Shown here: positions 27,376 to 33,590 of the stretch, one piece after another | Numbering within the stretch: position 1 is the first letter of the stretch | Layout: each line of letters starts with the position of its first letter | Virus record (IMG/VR): IMGVR_UViG_3300006026_000036 | Location: 1 to 39,731 of that record | DNA: 39,731 nt | Source of the DNA: a virus | Direction: 5' to 3' (one strand) | The notes under the pieces: model-generated | What the model saw: only the letters and a program-made list of their open reading frames with translations | The model's database searches: none | What the model was told of the DNA's origin: nothing | Translations under genes and position numbers: made by a program

Positions 27376-27789
27376 ATGAAATTTACAAAGACACAACTCC
27401 GTCAGATCATCAAGGAAGAGTTAGAAACTCTACAAGAAGACGGACACGAAGATGTTTCTTCGGCAGTCAGAAAACTAAAGACCTCTATTGAGGACGCCAC
27501 AGAGATCCTACAAGGTCTTCAAGCCCACCAGGGCGATCTTCCTTCTTGGTGGATGAGCAAGGTAACACTTGCTTCTGACTACCTAAACAAGTGCCGTGAT
27601 TATTTTCTTGTTTCCGGCGAAGTGATGGAAGAAGAAGTCGTTGATGAAAAGATAGAAAAGGCTGACGGAGGTTATTTCGTGACCTCCAAGTCAGGGAAGC
27701 GTCTTTCAAAGAAGCCGCACGAAACAAAGAAAGCCGCCCTCGCTCAGTTGGGCGCTGTTGAAGCCAGCAAGGCAAGGAGAGGCAAATGA
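27376..27789 (+). CDS. Small protein with leader 4 (putative internal head protein)
   Basis: 137 residues. The leader MKFTKTQLRQIIKEEL is followed by ETLQEDG; candidate cuts are I12-K13-E14 and L19-Q20-E21. A helical region (about 29-80) leads to a separate small C-terminal motif. That motif (DGGYFVTSKSGKRLSKKPHE, then TKKAALAQLGAVEASKARR) resembles a short beta-hairpin plus helix module that recurs in small phage proteins. The C-terminus is strongly basic, which would suit DNA contact inside the capsid. It overlaps the next gene as ATGA. Confidence 0.75.
   Translation: MKFTKTQLRQIIKEELETLQEDGHEDVSSAVRKLKTSIEDATEILQGLQAHQGDLPSWWMSKVTLASDYLNKCRDYFLVSGEVMEEEVVDEKIEKADGGYFVTSKSGKRLSKKPHETKKAALAQLGAVEASKARRGK
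27383..27420 (+). repeat. 38-nt direct repeat in leader coding sequence, copy 2
   Basis: Identical to 26985-27022. The copies are in the same frame and at the same codon positions of the two leaders. Confidence 0.9.
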
Positions 27790-28043
27790 AAATAACAAAG
27801 ACTAGACTAAAAGAGATCATCAAGGAAGAACTTGATATGATGAGCGAGGGCAGCGAAGTTGATGCGATCCTTGCTATGCTCGATCCAGAGACGCTTAGCG
27901 CCATTAAGATCGTCGCCCAGGCAGCAGGAAAGATGGCTCCTGGCGCTGCTGGTGTCGCTGCAACCACTTTTGCTGTGGATCAACTAAGGCAAGCGGTAAG
28001 CAAGATCAAGGGTGGCAAGCCCGAGGGTGAAGAAAACGCTTGA
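27786..28043 (+). CDS. Small protein with leader 5 (putative internal head protein)
   Basis: 85 residues. The leader MKITKTRLKEIIKEEL is followed by DMMSEGS; candidate cuts are I12-K13-E14 and M19-S20-E21. The short body is an Ala/Gly-rich, moderately hydrophobic helix (about 44-66: VAQAAGKMAPGAAGVAATTF), then VDQLRQAVSKIKGGK. Such a body could insert in or cross a membrane, but no function is recognised. The leader uses different synonymous codons from leaders 3 and 4 (AAAATAACA), so it is an older copy. Last gene of the cluster. Confidence 0.75.
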   Translation: MKITKTRLKEIIKEELDMMSEGSEVDAILAMLDPETLSAIKIVAQAAGKMAPGAAGVAATTFAVDQLRQAVSKIKGGKPEGEENA

Positions 28044-28073
28044 CAAGCCCAGCCCCTTGTGCTACATTATAAT
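28040..28073 (+). promoter_or_regulatory. Possible sigma70-like boxes with unusual spacing
   Basis: TTGACA (28040-28045, overlapping the stop of the previous gene) and a perfect TATAAT (28068-28073) are separated by 22 nt, longer than the normal 16-18. Either only the -10 box is used, or the pairing is chance. It would drive the endonuclease and gp47/46 genes by host polymerase early in infection. Confidence 0.25.
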
Positions 28074-28094
28074 AGTCTGAGGGGTTAGACTTTT
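28074..28094 (+). terminator. Small hairpin with short T run after the leader-gene cluster
   Basis: AGTCTGA and TTAGACT form a 7-pair stem (one G-T pair) around a GGGG loop, followed by TTTT. It is weak and has a short U tract, but it is placed correctly to end or attenuate transcription from the cluster. Confidence 0.35.
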
Positions 28095-28103
28095 GAAAAT
28101 CGC

Positions 28104-28139
28104 GCATATCGCGGACAATAATAGGGCACATAGCGGACA
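28104..28139 (+). repeat. Pair of 14-bp direct repeats upstream of the GIY-YIG gene
   Basis: GCATATCGCGGACA (28104-28117) and GCACATAGCGGACA (28126-28139) match at 12 of 14 positions. They are 22 nt apart start to start, about two helical turns. The second ends 5 nt before the CTATTTA element, which suits binding sites for a protein that acts on that promoter. Confidence 0.5.
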
Positions 28140-28144
28140 CAAAA

Positions 28145-28154
28145 CTATTTACTA
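28145..28154 (+). promoter_or_regulatory. ACTATTTAY promoter-like element
   Basis: AAAACTATTTACTA lies 28 nt before the chosen ATG of the GIY-YIG gene, just downstream of the direct repeats. AAGGAG follows at 28158-28163. Confidence 0.45.
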
Positions 28155-28172
28155 TAGTAAGGAGTGTTTGCT

Positions 28173-28859
28173 ATGGCTTTAATTTATATGGTTCTCTTTC
28201 CAAACGGCAAGAAGTATATTGGAAAGACTGAACGCGAGTTATCCGATCGCATGAAAGAACATAAACACCATTCCAAGAATTCAAATCGGCCCCTTTATAA
28301 CGCAATAAGAAAATATGGTTGGGACAATTTGGAATGGATAGTGCTTGACAAGGACGACAATTTTGATTACATTAACAGTAGAGAAAGGGCTCTAATAGAC
28401 GAGCACGGCTGCCTTAAGCGAGAAAATGGGTACAACTTGCGAGAAGGTGGAGACGGAGGTCGCCACGCCCAAGACACAAAAGATAAAATTTCTATTTCTA
28501 ATGCTGGTGAGAAGAATGGTATGTTTGGCCGAAAAGCGTGGAATAGTGGAAAGAATTTATCTAAACAACACATAGAGAGACTGCGTGAAGCACACAAGGG
28601 GCAAATACCTTGGAACAAGGGAAAGAAGTTGCCACCAAAAGGCCCGCGAAACGAAGAAACAAAGAACAAAATAAGTAAAGCGAATAGTGGGGAGAATAAC
28701 GGACAAGCAAAATTGACTTGTGAAAAAGTAATAGAGATAAGAGAAGCATATTCTAATGGCGGTTTAACTCAACGCCAATTGGCAGAAAAATATAGAGTAT
28801 CTCAATCCGTAATAAACGGCATAGTAAATAATAAAACCTGGAGGAACTGTGGGGATTAG
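28173..28859 (+). CDS. Free-standing GIY-YIG homing endonuclease
   Basis: 228 residues from ATG 28173. The N-terminal nuclease has the divergent GIY motif (LIYMVLFPNGKKYIGKT, with Y5 and Y15-I-G). The conserved Arg26 is in DRMKEH, and Glu70-ish follows in INSRERALIDEHG. NUMOD3-type repeats follow (GEKNGMFGRKAWNSGKN and GENNGQAKL). The C-terminus is a helix-turn-helix (LTQRQLAEKYRVSQSVING), the usual DNA-binding part. GTG 28164 is a poorer start because it sits 0-1 nt from AAGGAG, while ATG 28173 has good spacing. The gene is AT-richer than its neighbours, as expected for a mobile gene, and overlaps the next coding region by 11 nt. No split host gene is visible, so it is neither intron- nor intein-encoded here. 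Confidence 0.9.
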   Translation: MALIYMVLFPNGKKYIGKTERELSDRMKEHKHHSKNSNRPLYNAIRKYGWDNLEWIVLDKDDNFDYINSRERALIDEHGCLKRENGYNLREGGDGGRHAQDTKDKISISNAGEKNGMFGRKAWNSGKNLSKQHIERLREAHKGQIPWNKGKKLPPKGPRNEETKNKISKANSGENNGQAKLTCEKVIEIREAYSNGGLTQRQLAEKYRVSQSVINGIVNNKTWRNCGD

Positions 28860-31800
28860 AGTTGCGCACCTGGCTGACACACATATACGGAATTACAAGT
28901 ATCACAAAGAGTACCGAGTCATTTTTGACCAGATCTTTGACCGCTTACGAGAAGAGCAGGTCGATCTGATCGTCCATTGCGGAGACTTGGCTCACACAAA
29001 GACACAGTTGTCGCCAGAGTATTTTGACCTTGCGACACACTTCCTTAAGAACCTTGCCGACATTGCCCCAACCTACATCATTTTGGGCAACCACGACGGC
29101 AACCTTAAGAACGAACACCGACAGGACGCCATCACACCAATCGCAAATGCGTTGGCACACAACAACCTTCACCTTCTAAAGAACGCAGGCGAGGTTGTTG
29201 TTGGTGATGTTGCCCTAAATGTTCTTTCTGTCTTTGACGAAGACAACTGGGTGAAGCCATCCGATCCTTCCCGCATCAACATTGCCCTTTACCACGGCTC
29301 TGTTTCGGGTGTGAAGACGGACACGGGCTGGGTGATGGATCATGGCGACCATCCCATCAGCATCTTTGAGGGGCACGACTTTGTTCTTCTTGGCGACATT
29401 CATAAAACAAACCAGATCCTTGACGATGAGGGTCGGGTACGTTATTGCGGAAGCACGATCCAACAAGGGTTTGGTGAGACAAACGACAAGGGCTTCTTGC
29501 TTTGGAACATCCAGGGCAAAGATGACTTTACTTGCGAACACATCGCAATCGCAAACCCCAAGCCATTCATCACGATCATTCTAACCCCCACCGGTCGGAT
29601 GCCAAAGGGCTTGAAAGTGCCAAGTGGTGCGCGTTTGCGTCTTGTTTCCAATAACAACTTGTCTCTTGAGACGATGCGAAAGGCTATTGAGGTCGCAAAG
29701 CATCGTTTCAAGCCCGATACCATTACCTTCCTCAACCGCGCAGCAGGGGAACGCGGGAATGTTGAGGAACTAACGGAAGGTCTTCAGCAAGATGACATGC
29801 GAGATCCAGCCATCCAAGAGGAGTTGATCCGCGAATATCTTACTGACTACCAAGTTGATGAAGAAATAATGAAGAGAGTTCTTGACCTCAACTCTACTCT
29901 TACAAAGAAGGCAGAGGAAGACGAGGAGATCTCAAGAAACATCAAGTGGCGAATCAACGAACTTGCTTGGTCAAACCTTTTCAACTACGGGGAAGACAAC
30001 AGGATTGACTTTTCTCGCCTCAACGGCACCGTTGGCATCTTCGGCAAGAACTATTCAGGCAAGTCCTCCGTTATTGACACCTTGCTCTACACGCTCTACA
30101 ACACCACATCAAAGAACGAGCGGAGAAATGTTAACATCATCAACCAGAATAAGACCGAGGGTGTAGGCGAGGTTTCCATTTCTATTGGCGACGACACCTA
30201 TTATGTCCGTCGCGTCTCTACAAAGTACACAAAGCGTCTCAAGGGCGTGGAAACACTTGAGGCAAAGACCGATCTTGACTTTTACAAGATCGACGCAGAT
30301 GGCGAAAGGATAAGTTTGAATGGACTCACAAGAATCGACACGGACAAAAACATCAGAAAAGTCTTCGGAACCATTGATGACTTTCTTCTTACTAGTTTGT
30401 CTAGCCAGTTGGACAGTCTTTCCTTTATTCGGGAGGGCAGCACAAAGAGGAAAGAGATCCTTGCGAAGTTCTTGGACTTGGAGATCTTTGAAAAGAAGTT
30501 CCGCTTGGCTAAGGAAGAAGCGGCAGACATGAAGGGCGCTCTTCGTCGCCTGGAAGGCAGGGAATACGACACCGAGTTGGAGGAGGCAAAGAAAGAACTG
30601 CGCCTCTCAGAAGCTAACTTGGAAGCCCAGACCCGCACTTGCCAGGAGATCGAAGGCATCATCGCTGACCTCCATAAGCAGAAGGGCGAGGTTGATGGAA
30701 AAATAGATTCCATCCCAGCAGAAATGATCGACATTGCCCAGGTCAAGGTGGACATTCGTCAAAAGCGAGTTGCCCTTACAACTGCACAAAAGAACCTTGA
30801 AGGCGACAAAAAGACCCTGAAAGATAAGAAGGCTTTGCTCGCAAAGATTACCGAGTTCGTTGAAAACTACGACATTGACGATCTAAAAAACAAAAAGACA
30901 GAAGCAAACAAGATCACTTTGACCCTCAACGGTCTCCAAAAAGACCTAACGATCCTTGAAGAAAAGGTTTCTTCCCTAAGCGACCCTGGTTTCCTCCGTG
31001 GCTGCAAGTGTCTCCACGAGGCAGAGAAGGCACAAGAGCAGAAGCCTAATGTAGAGGAAAAGATCAGCATCTTCACAACCGAACTGGAAGGTCTAAACCT
31101 CCCAGAAACAACCAAGAAGATCGACCAGCACGCCGCCCTTCTAACAAAGAAGAGCAACACCTCACAGGAAATAACAAAGACCGAACTTTCTATTGCTCGC
31201 AATCAAAACCTCATAAACCGCCTCGCCAACGAACTAACGGCTCTTATGGCAAAGGAGACGGCTTATGAAGAGAACAGGGAGGCCATTGAAAACTTGGAAG
31301 CCCTTATTGTAGAGCAAAAGACCATCGGATCGCTTATTTCCGGTAGGACAAGGGAACTAAACGGCTGCAAGACAAAGATCAATAACCTCAACCGTCAGGT
31401 CGGTTCTTTGGAGCAAAAGGTAGAAAACATCAAAGAGCAAAAGCAGGAGTTTATTGACCTCCGCGAGCAGTTCTCGGCTTATGACCTTTACATGCGTTGC
31501 ATGCACCCAAACGGCATTGCTTACGATGTCATCAAAAAGAAGTTGCCCGTCATCAACCAAGAGATCGCAAAGGTCTTGGCGAACCTAACAAACTTTGAGG
31601 TTTTGTTTGAGGAGGACGGAAACAAGTTGGAGATCCTCATTAAGCATCCAGCCCACGAGCCACGCCCGCTTTCTATGGCATCAGGCGCGGAAAAGACGAT
31701 GGCCGCTATGGCTATTCGCCTTGCTTTTCTCTCCGTTTCCAACCTTCCAACCAGCGACATTATGGTTTTGGACGAGCCAGGAACAGCACTGGACGAAGAT

Positions 31801-31950
31801 CATCTTCAGTCCTTTACCCAACTATTAGACATGATCAAAGGCTATTTTAAGACTATTCTTCTCATTTCTCACCTTGATTCTCTCAAGGACATAGCAGACA
31901 TGACCCTTGACATAACCAGAAAAAACGATTACGCTTTCATAAACCAATAA
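28849..31950 (+). CDS. 47/46: Fused recombination nuclease-ATPase (T4 gp47-gp46, Mre11-Rad50 type)
   Basis: 1033 residues. The N-terminal Mre11/SbcD phosphoesterase shows D10-T-H12, G45-D46, G80-N-H82-D83 and G182-D183-I-H185, the metal-binding motifs. The C-terminal Rad50/SbcC ATPase has Walker A G399-K-N-Y-S-G-K405-S, long coiled coils (about 525-880) and signature SGAEK (945-949). Walker B is VLDEPG with D975-E976. Where the Rad50 zinc hook CxxC is expected there is C719-K-C721. In T4 these are two genes; here the nuclease leads straight into the ATPase. It resects DNA ends for recombination-dependent replication. It starts with GTG 28849, GGAGG at 28840-28844, only 4 nt away. Codon style throughout matches the phage core genes. 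Confidence 0.93.
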   Translation: MGIRVAHLADTHIRNYKYHKEYRVIFDQIFDRLREEQVDLIVHCGDLAHTKTQLSPEYFDLATHFLKNLADIAPTYIILGNHDGNLKNEHRQDAITPIANALAHNNLHLLKNAGEVVVGDVALNVLSVFDEDNWVKPSDPSRINIALYHGSVSGVKTDTGWVMDHGDHPISIFEGHDFVLLGDIHKTNQILDDEGRVRYCGSTIQQGFGETNDKGFLLWNIQGKDDFTCEHIAIANPKPFITIILTPTGRMPKGLKVPSGARLRLVSNNNLSLETMRKAIEVAKHRFKPDTITFLNRAAGERGNVEELTEGLQQDDMRDPAIQEELIREYLTDYQVDEEIMKRVLDLNSTLTKKAEEDEEISRNIKWRINELAWSNLFNYGEDNRIDFSRLNGTVGIFGKNYSGKSSVIDTLLYTLYNTTSKNERRNVNIINQNKTEGVGEVSISIGDDTYYVRRVSTKYTKRLKGVETLEAKTDLDFYKIDADGERISLNGLTRIDTDKNIRKVFGTIDDFLLTSLSSQLDSLSFIREGSTKRKEILAKFLDLEIFEKKFRLAKEEAADMKGALRRLEGREYDTELEEAKKELRLSEANLEAQTRTCQEIEGIIADLHKQKGEVDGKIDSIPAEMIDIAQVKVDIRQKRVALTTAQKNLEGDKKTLKDKKALLAKITEFVENYDIDDLKNKKTEANKITLTLNGLQKDLTILEEKVSSLSDPGFLRGCKCLHEAEKAQEQKPNVEEKISIFTTELEGLNLPETTKKIDQHAALLTKKSNTSQEITKTELSIARNQNLINRLANELTALMAKETAYEENREAIENLEALIVEQKTIGSLISGRTRELNGCKTKINNLNRQVGSLEQKVENIKEQKQEFIDLREQFSAYDLYMRCMHPNGIAYDVIKKKLPVINQEIAKVLANLTNFEVLFEEDGNKLEILIKHPAHEPRPLSMASGAEKTMAAMAIRLAFLSVSNLPTSDIMVLDEPGTALDEDHLQSFTQLLDMIKGYFKTILLISHLDSLKDIADMTLDITRKNDYAFINQ

Positions 31951-31960
31951 CTATTTATTG
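31951..31960 (+). promoter_or_regulatory. ACTATTTAY promoter-like element
   Basis: ATAACTATTTATTG lies directly after the gp47/46 stop, 29 nt before the sixth leader-bearing gene. It probably starts the unit that runs into the lysis-like and packaging genes. Confidence 0.5.
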
Positions 31961-31979
31961 TGAGAAGGAGACCTTTCCT

Positions 31980-32195
31980 ATGAAGATCACAAAGACACAG
32001 TTGAGAAAACTCATCAAGGAAGAACTCACAAACGAAATGAGACAAGCCGCGACAGGCACAGAAGATGAAGTCAGAGCCGAGATCGATGAGATCCTTACTG
32101 ATGCCGGCATGACACCAATGGATGCTCTTGTCGTTCTCGCGCAGCAAGGCGTCATTGACATTGTGCTTGACCTTGGCATGTTTCTAAAAGAATAG
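31980..32195 (+). CDS. Small protein with leader 6 (putative internal head protein)
   Basis: 71 residues. The leader MKITKTQLRKLIKEEL is followed by TNEMRQAA. The candidate cut is I12-K13-E14; unlike the other five it has no second (L/M)-x-E at 19-22. The body is two acidic to neutral helices (DEVRAEIDEILTDAG and MDALVVLAQQGVIDIVLDLG) with a hydrophobic C-terminus. GAAGGAG 8 nt before the ATG. It is separated from the main cluster by the endonuclease and gp47/46 genes, so the family is dispersed. The next gene is a membrane protein. Confidence 0.75.
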   Translation: MKITKTQLRKLIKEELTNEMRQAATGTEDEVRAEIDEILTDAGMTPMDALVVLAQQGVIDIVLDLGMFLKE

Positions 32196-32203
32196 GAGGT
32201 AAA

Positions 32204-32398
32204 ATGAGCATGGCTATTAAAGGAGCAATAGACAAAGGTCTAGAAAAGGTCGTTTCACGCAAGTTGCTTGTGTGGGGCGTAGCAACCGGTCTCGCGGCTG
32301 GCGGCTTCCTTACAAGTGGAGACTGGGTTATGATCTCGGCACTTTACATCGGTGGTCAGTCAGTTATTGACGCCGTTGTTAAGATGAAGGGTGCCTGA
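32204..32398 (+). CDS. Small membrane protein, holin-like
   Basis: 64 residues, with a basic N-terminal helix (KGAIDKGLEKVVSRK) and two hydrophobic segments (about 21-38, LLVWGVATGLAAGGFL, and about 41-58, WVMISALYIGGQSVIDAV). The size, two membrane segments, and position ahead of two membrane/coiled-coil genes suit a class II or III holin. I also recall short phage proteins ending in 'YIGGQSxIDAV', usually of unknown function. Strong AGGAGGT at 32194-32200. No endolysin gene lies nearby in the window, which weakens the lysis reading. Confidence 0.6.
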   Translation: MSMAIKGAIDKGLEKVVSRKLLVWGVATGLAAGGFLTSGDWVMISALYIGGQSVIDAVVKMKGA

Positions 32399-32769
32399 TG
32401 ATCCTAGACTTCGTTAAGAATCATTGGAAGGAGATAGCGCTTGCTATTCTCCTTTTCGTCGTTTCCTTCTTTTGGTGGCAAGATCATAGAGGTCTTGTCA
32501 GGGCCTATGAAGCATCCACCAAAAGTCTAGAAGACAGGATCGACGGCCTAAAAGAAAGTTATGAAGCAGAGGCTCTCAAAAAAGAAGAAGTGTTAGCTGA
32601 TTACAAAAAGCAACTTTTTATTTTAGAGTCTGAACGGATGGACTTTATTGAGGAACTAGAAAATAAGAAAACAGAAAGAAAGGTTGAGTTGGTTAAGATG
32701 CGCAGAAACGACCCAGAAGGCTTCATCTTAAAGATCGAAACTCAGTTTGGGTTTGAGCATGTGGAGTAG
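32398..32769 (+). CDS. Membrane-anchored coiled-coil protein (i-spanin-like)
   Basis: 123 residues, starting on a TGATG overlap. One membrane segment at about 13-26 (IALAILLFVVSFFWW) sits after a short N-terminal arm. A charged region of about 80 residues with strong heptad character follows (SLEDRIDGLKESYEAEALKK ... IEELENKKTERKVELVKM). This N-in, single-membrane, periplasmic coiled-coil layout is that of Rz-type inner-membrane spanins. It overlaps the next gene by 11 nt, as spanin partners often do. The next protein lacks a lipobox, so a standard Rz/Rz1 pair is not demonstrated. Confidence 0.55.
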   Translation: MILDFVKNHWKEIALAILLFVVSFFWWQDHRGLVRAYEASTKSLEDRIDGLKESYEAEALKKEEVLADYKKQLFILESERMDFIEELENKKTERKVELVKMRRNDPEGFILKIETQFGFEHVE

Positions 32770-33187
32770 GCTTCTATTCCTTTTCGCCCTTCTTTACCCA
32801 TCAGTCGCTCACGCTGCCGATGGAAAGTTTTCACTTGTCCCAAAGAACGGGGTTGTCAAGTTTGACGCCACCTGCTTTGACGATGAAGCGATGGCAAAGA
32901 TCCTGACTTTCAGCGAGTTTATTGCCGTTGAACTAAATGCTGCTTGCTCTTTTGAAAAGGACAAGATGCTCTTGGACCATCGTTTGGAGGTTGAGAACTT
33001 ACAAATAGAAAAAGAAGGTCTAAAAGAGCGTTATGCAATAGAGATCAACACGAGGGATGAAGAAATAGAAACCCTCAGGGACATAATCAAAAAGAATAAG
33101 AAACTAAACATCCCGGTCGTCATCGCCACAAGCGTTGCGATCGGTTTTGGTGTTGGTTTCGGCACTTACCACTTAGCGAGTAGATGA
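32759..33187 (+). CDS. Exported coiled-coil protein with C-terminal membrane segment
   Basis: 142 residues from ATG 32759; the TTG at 32747 would add four residues before the signal. The signal peptide is MWSRLLFLFALLYPSVAHA with a good AHA|AD cleavage site. A small domain with two cysteines (DATCFDDEA and NAACSFEKD) comes next, then a coiled coil (about 75-110). A C-terminal hydrophobic helix (IPVVIATSVAIGFGVGFGTY, about 117-136) ends the protein. It has no lipobox Cys at the signal end. It may be an envelope-spanning lysis protein acting with the preceding gene, or an unrelated membrane protein. Stop overlaps the next start as ATGA. Confidence 0.55.
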   Translation: MWSRLLFLFALLYPSVAHAADGKFSLVPKNGVVKFDATCFDDEAMAKILTFSEFIAVELNAACSFEKDKMLLDHRLEVENLQIEKEGLKERYAIEINTRDEEIETLRDIIKKNKKLNIPVVIATSVAIGFGVGFGTYHLASR

Positions 33188-33579
33188 TGGGAAAGAAACT
33201 TGATCTAAATGACATAGCAAGGTTTGAGAACGCTATTGCGAAGAAATATGGGAAAGAGGCCATCGAAAACCCAAGGAAGTATTGGAATGACGAAAAAGAA
33301 GAGTCTTACAAAAAGCAGATTAAAGAGATGGCGGAAAAAGAGTATGCGTCCGAAGAAAAGGATGAGAAAGTAGAGCAAGACGGCTTTTTAGTCTCCAAAA
33401 AACTACTTAATAGAGAAACTACTAAAAGGGTTTGTCCTGTTTGTAAAACATATTCCTTTAAAATAAGAGACGATGTTTTTATGAACAAATTTGATTGCTG
33501 CTATAATTGCTATATAAAATGGATAGAAGGCGGGCGAGAAGAGCGTTGGCTCTCAGGCTGGCGGCCAAACCAAACTTGA
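33184..33579 (+). CDS. Zinc-ribbon protein of unknown function
   Basis: 131 residues. The N-terminal half is a highly charged helix (LDLNDIARFENAIAKKYGKE). The C-terminal half holds a four-Cys zinc site: Cys84-Pro-Val-Cys87, then Cys106-x-x-Cys109 (with an extra Cys at 105). It ends in a Trp-rich tail (RWLSGWRPNQT). Its position just upstream of the terminase region and the zinc ribbon could suit DNA binding or packaging. I recall similar small proteins in marine T4-like phages, all uncharacterised. Confidence 0.65.
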   Translation: MMGKKLDLNDIARFENAIAKKYGKEAIENPRKYWNDEKEESYKKQIKEMAEKEYASEEKDEKVEQDGFLVSKKLLNRETTKRVCPVCKTYSFKIRDDVFMNKFDCCYNCYIKWIEGGREERWLSGWRPNQT

Positions 33580-33590
33580 GGAGATACTAA

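Noticed and set aside
28040-28073. A confident sigma70 promoter
   Set aside because: The -35 and -10 boxes are near perfect but 22 nt apart, so I list it only at low confidence.
28164-28172. GTG 28164 as start of the GIY-YIG gene
   Set aside because: It directly abuts the AAGGAG ribosome site, whereas ATG 28173 has normal spacing and begins at the first conserved strand of the nuclease.
28173-28859. Group I intron around the GIY-YIG gene
   Set aside because: Both neighbouring genes look complete and in frame, and I see no split exon on either side. A free-standing endonuclease is the simpler reading.
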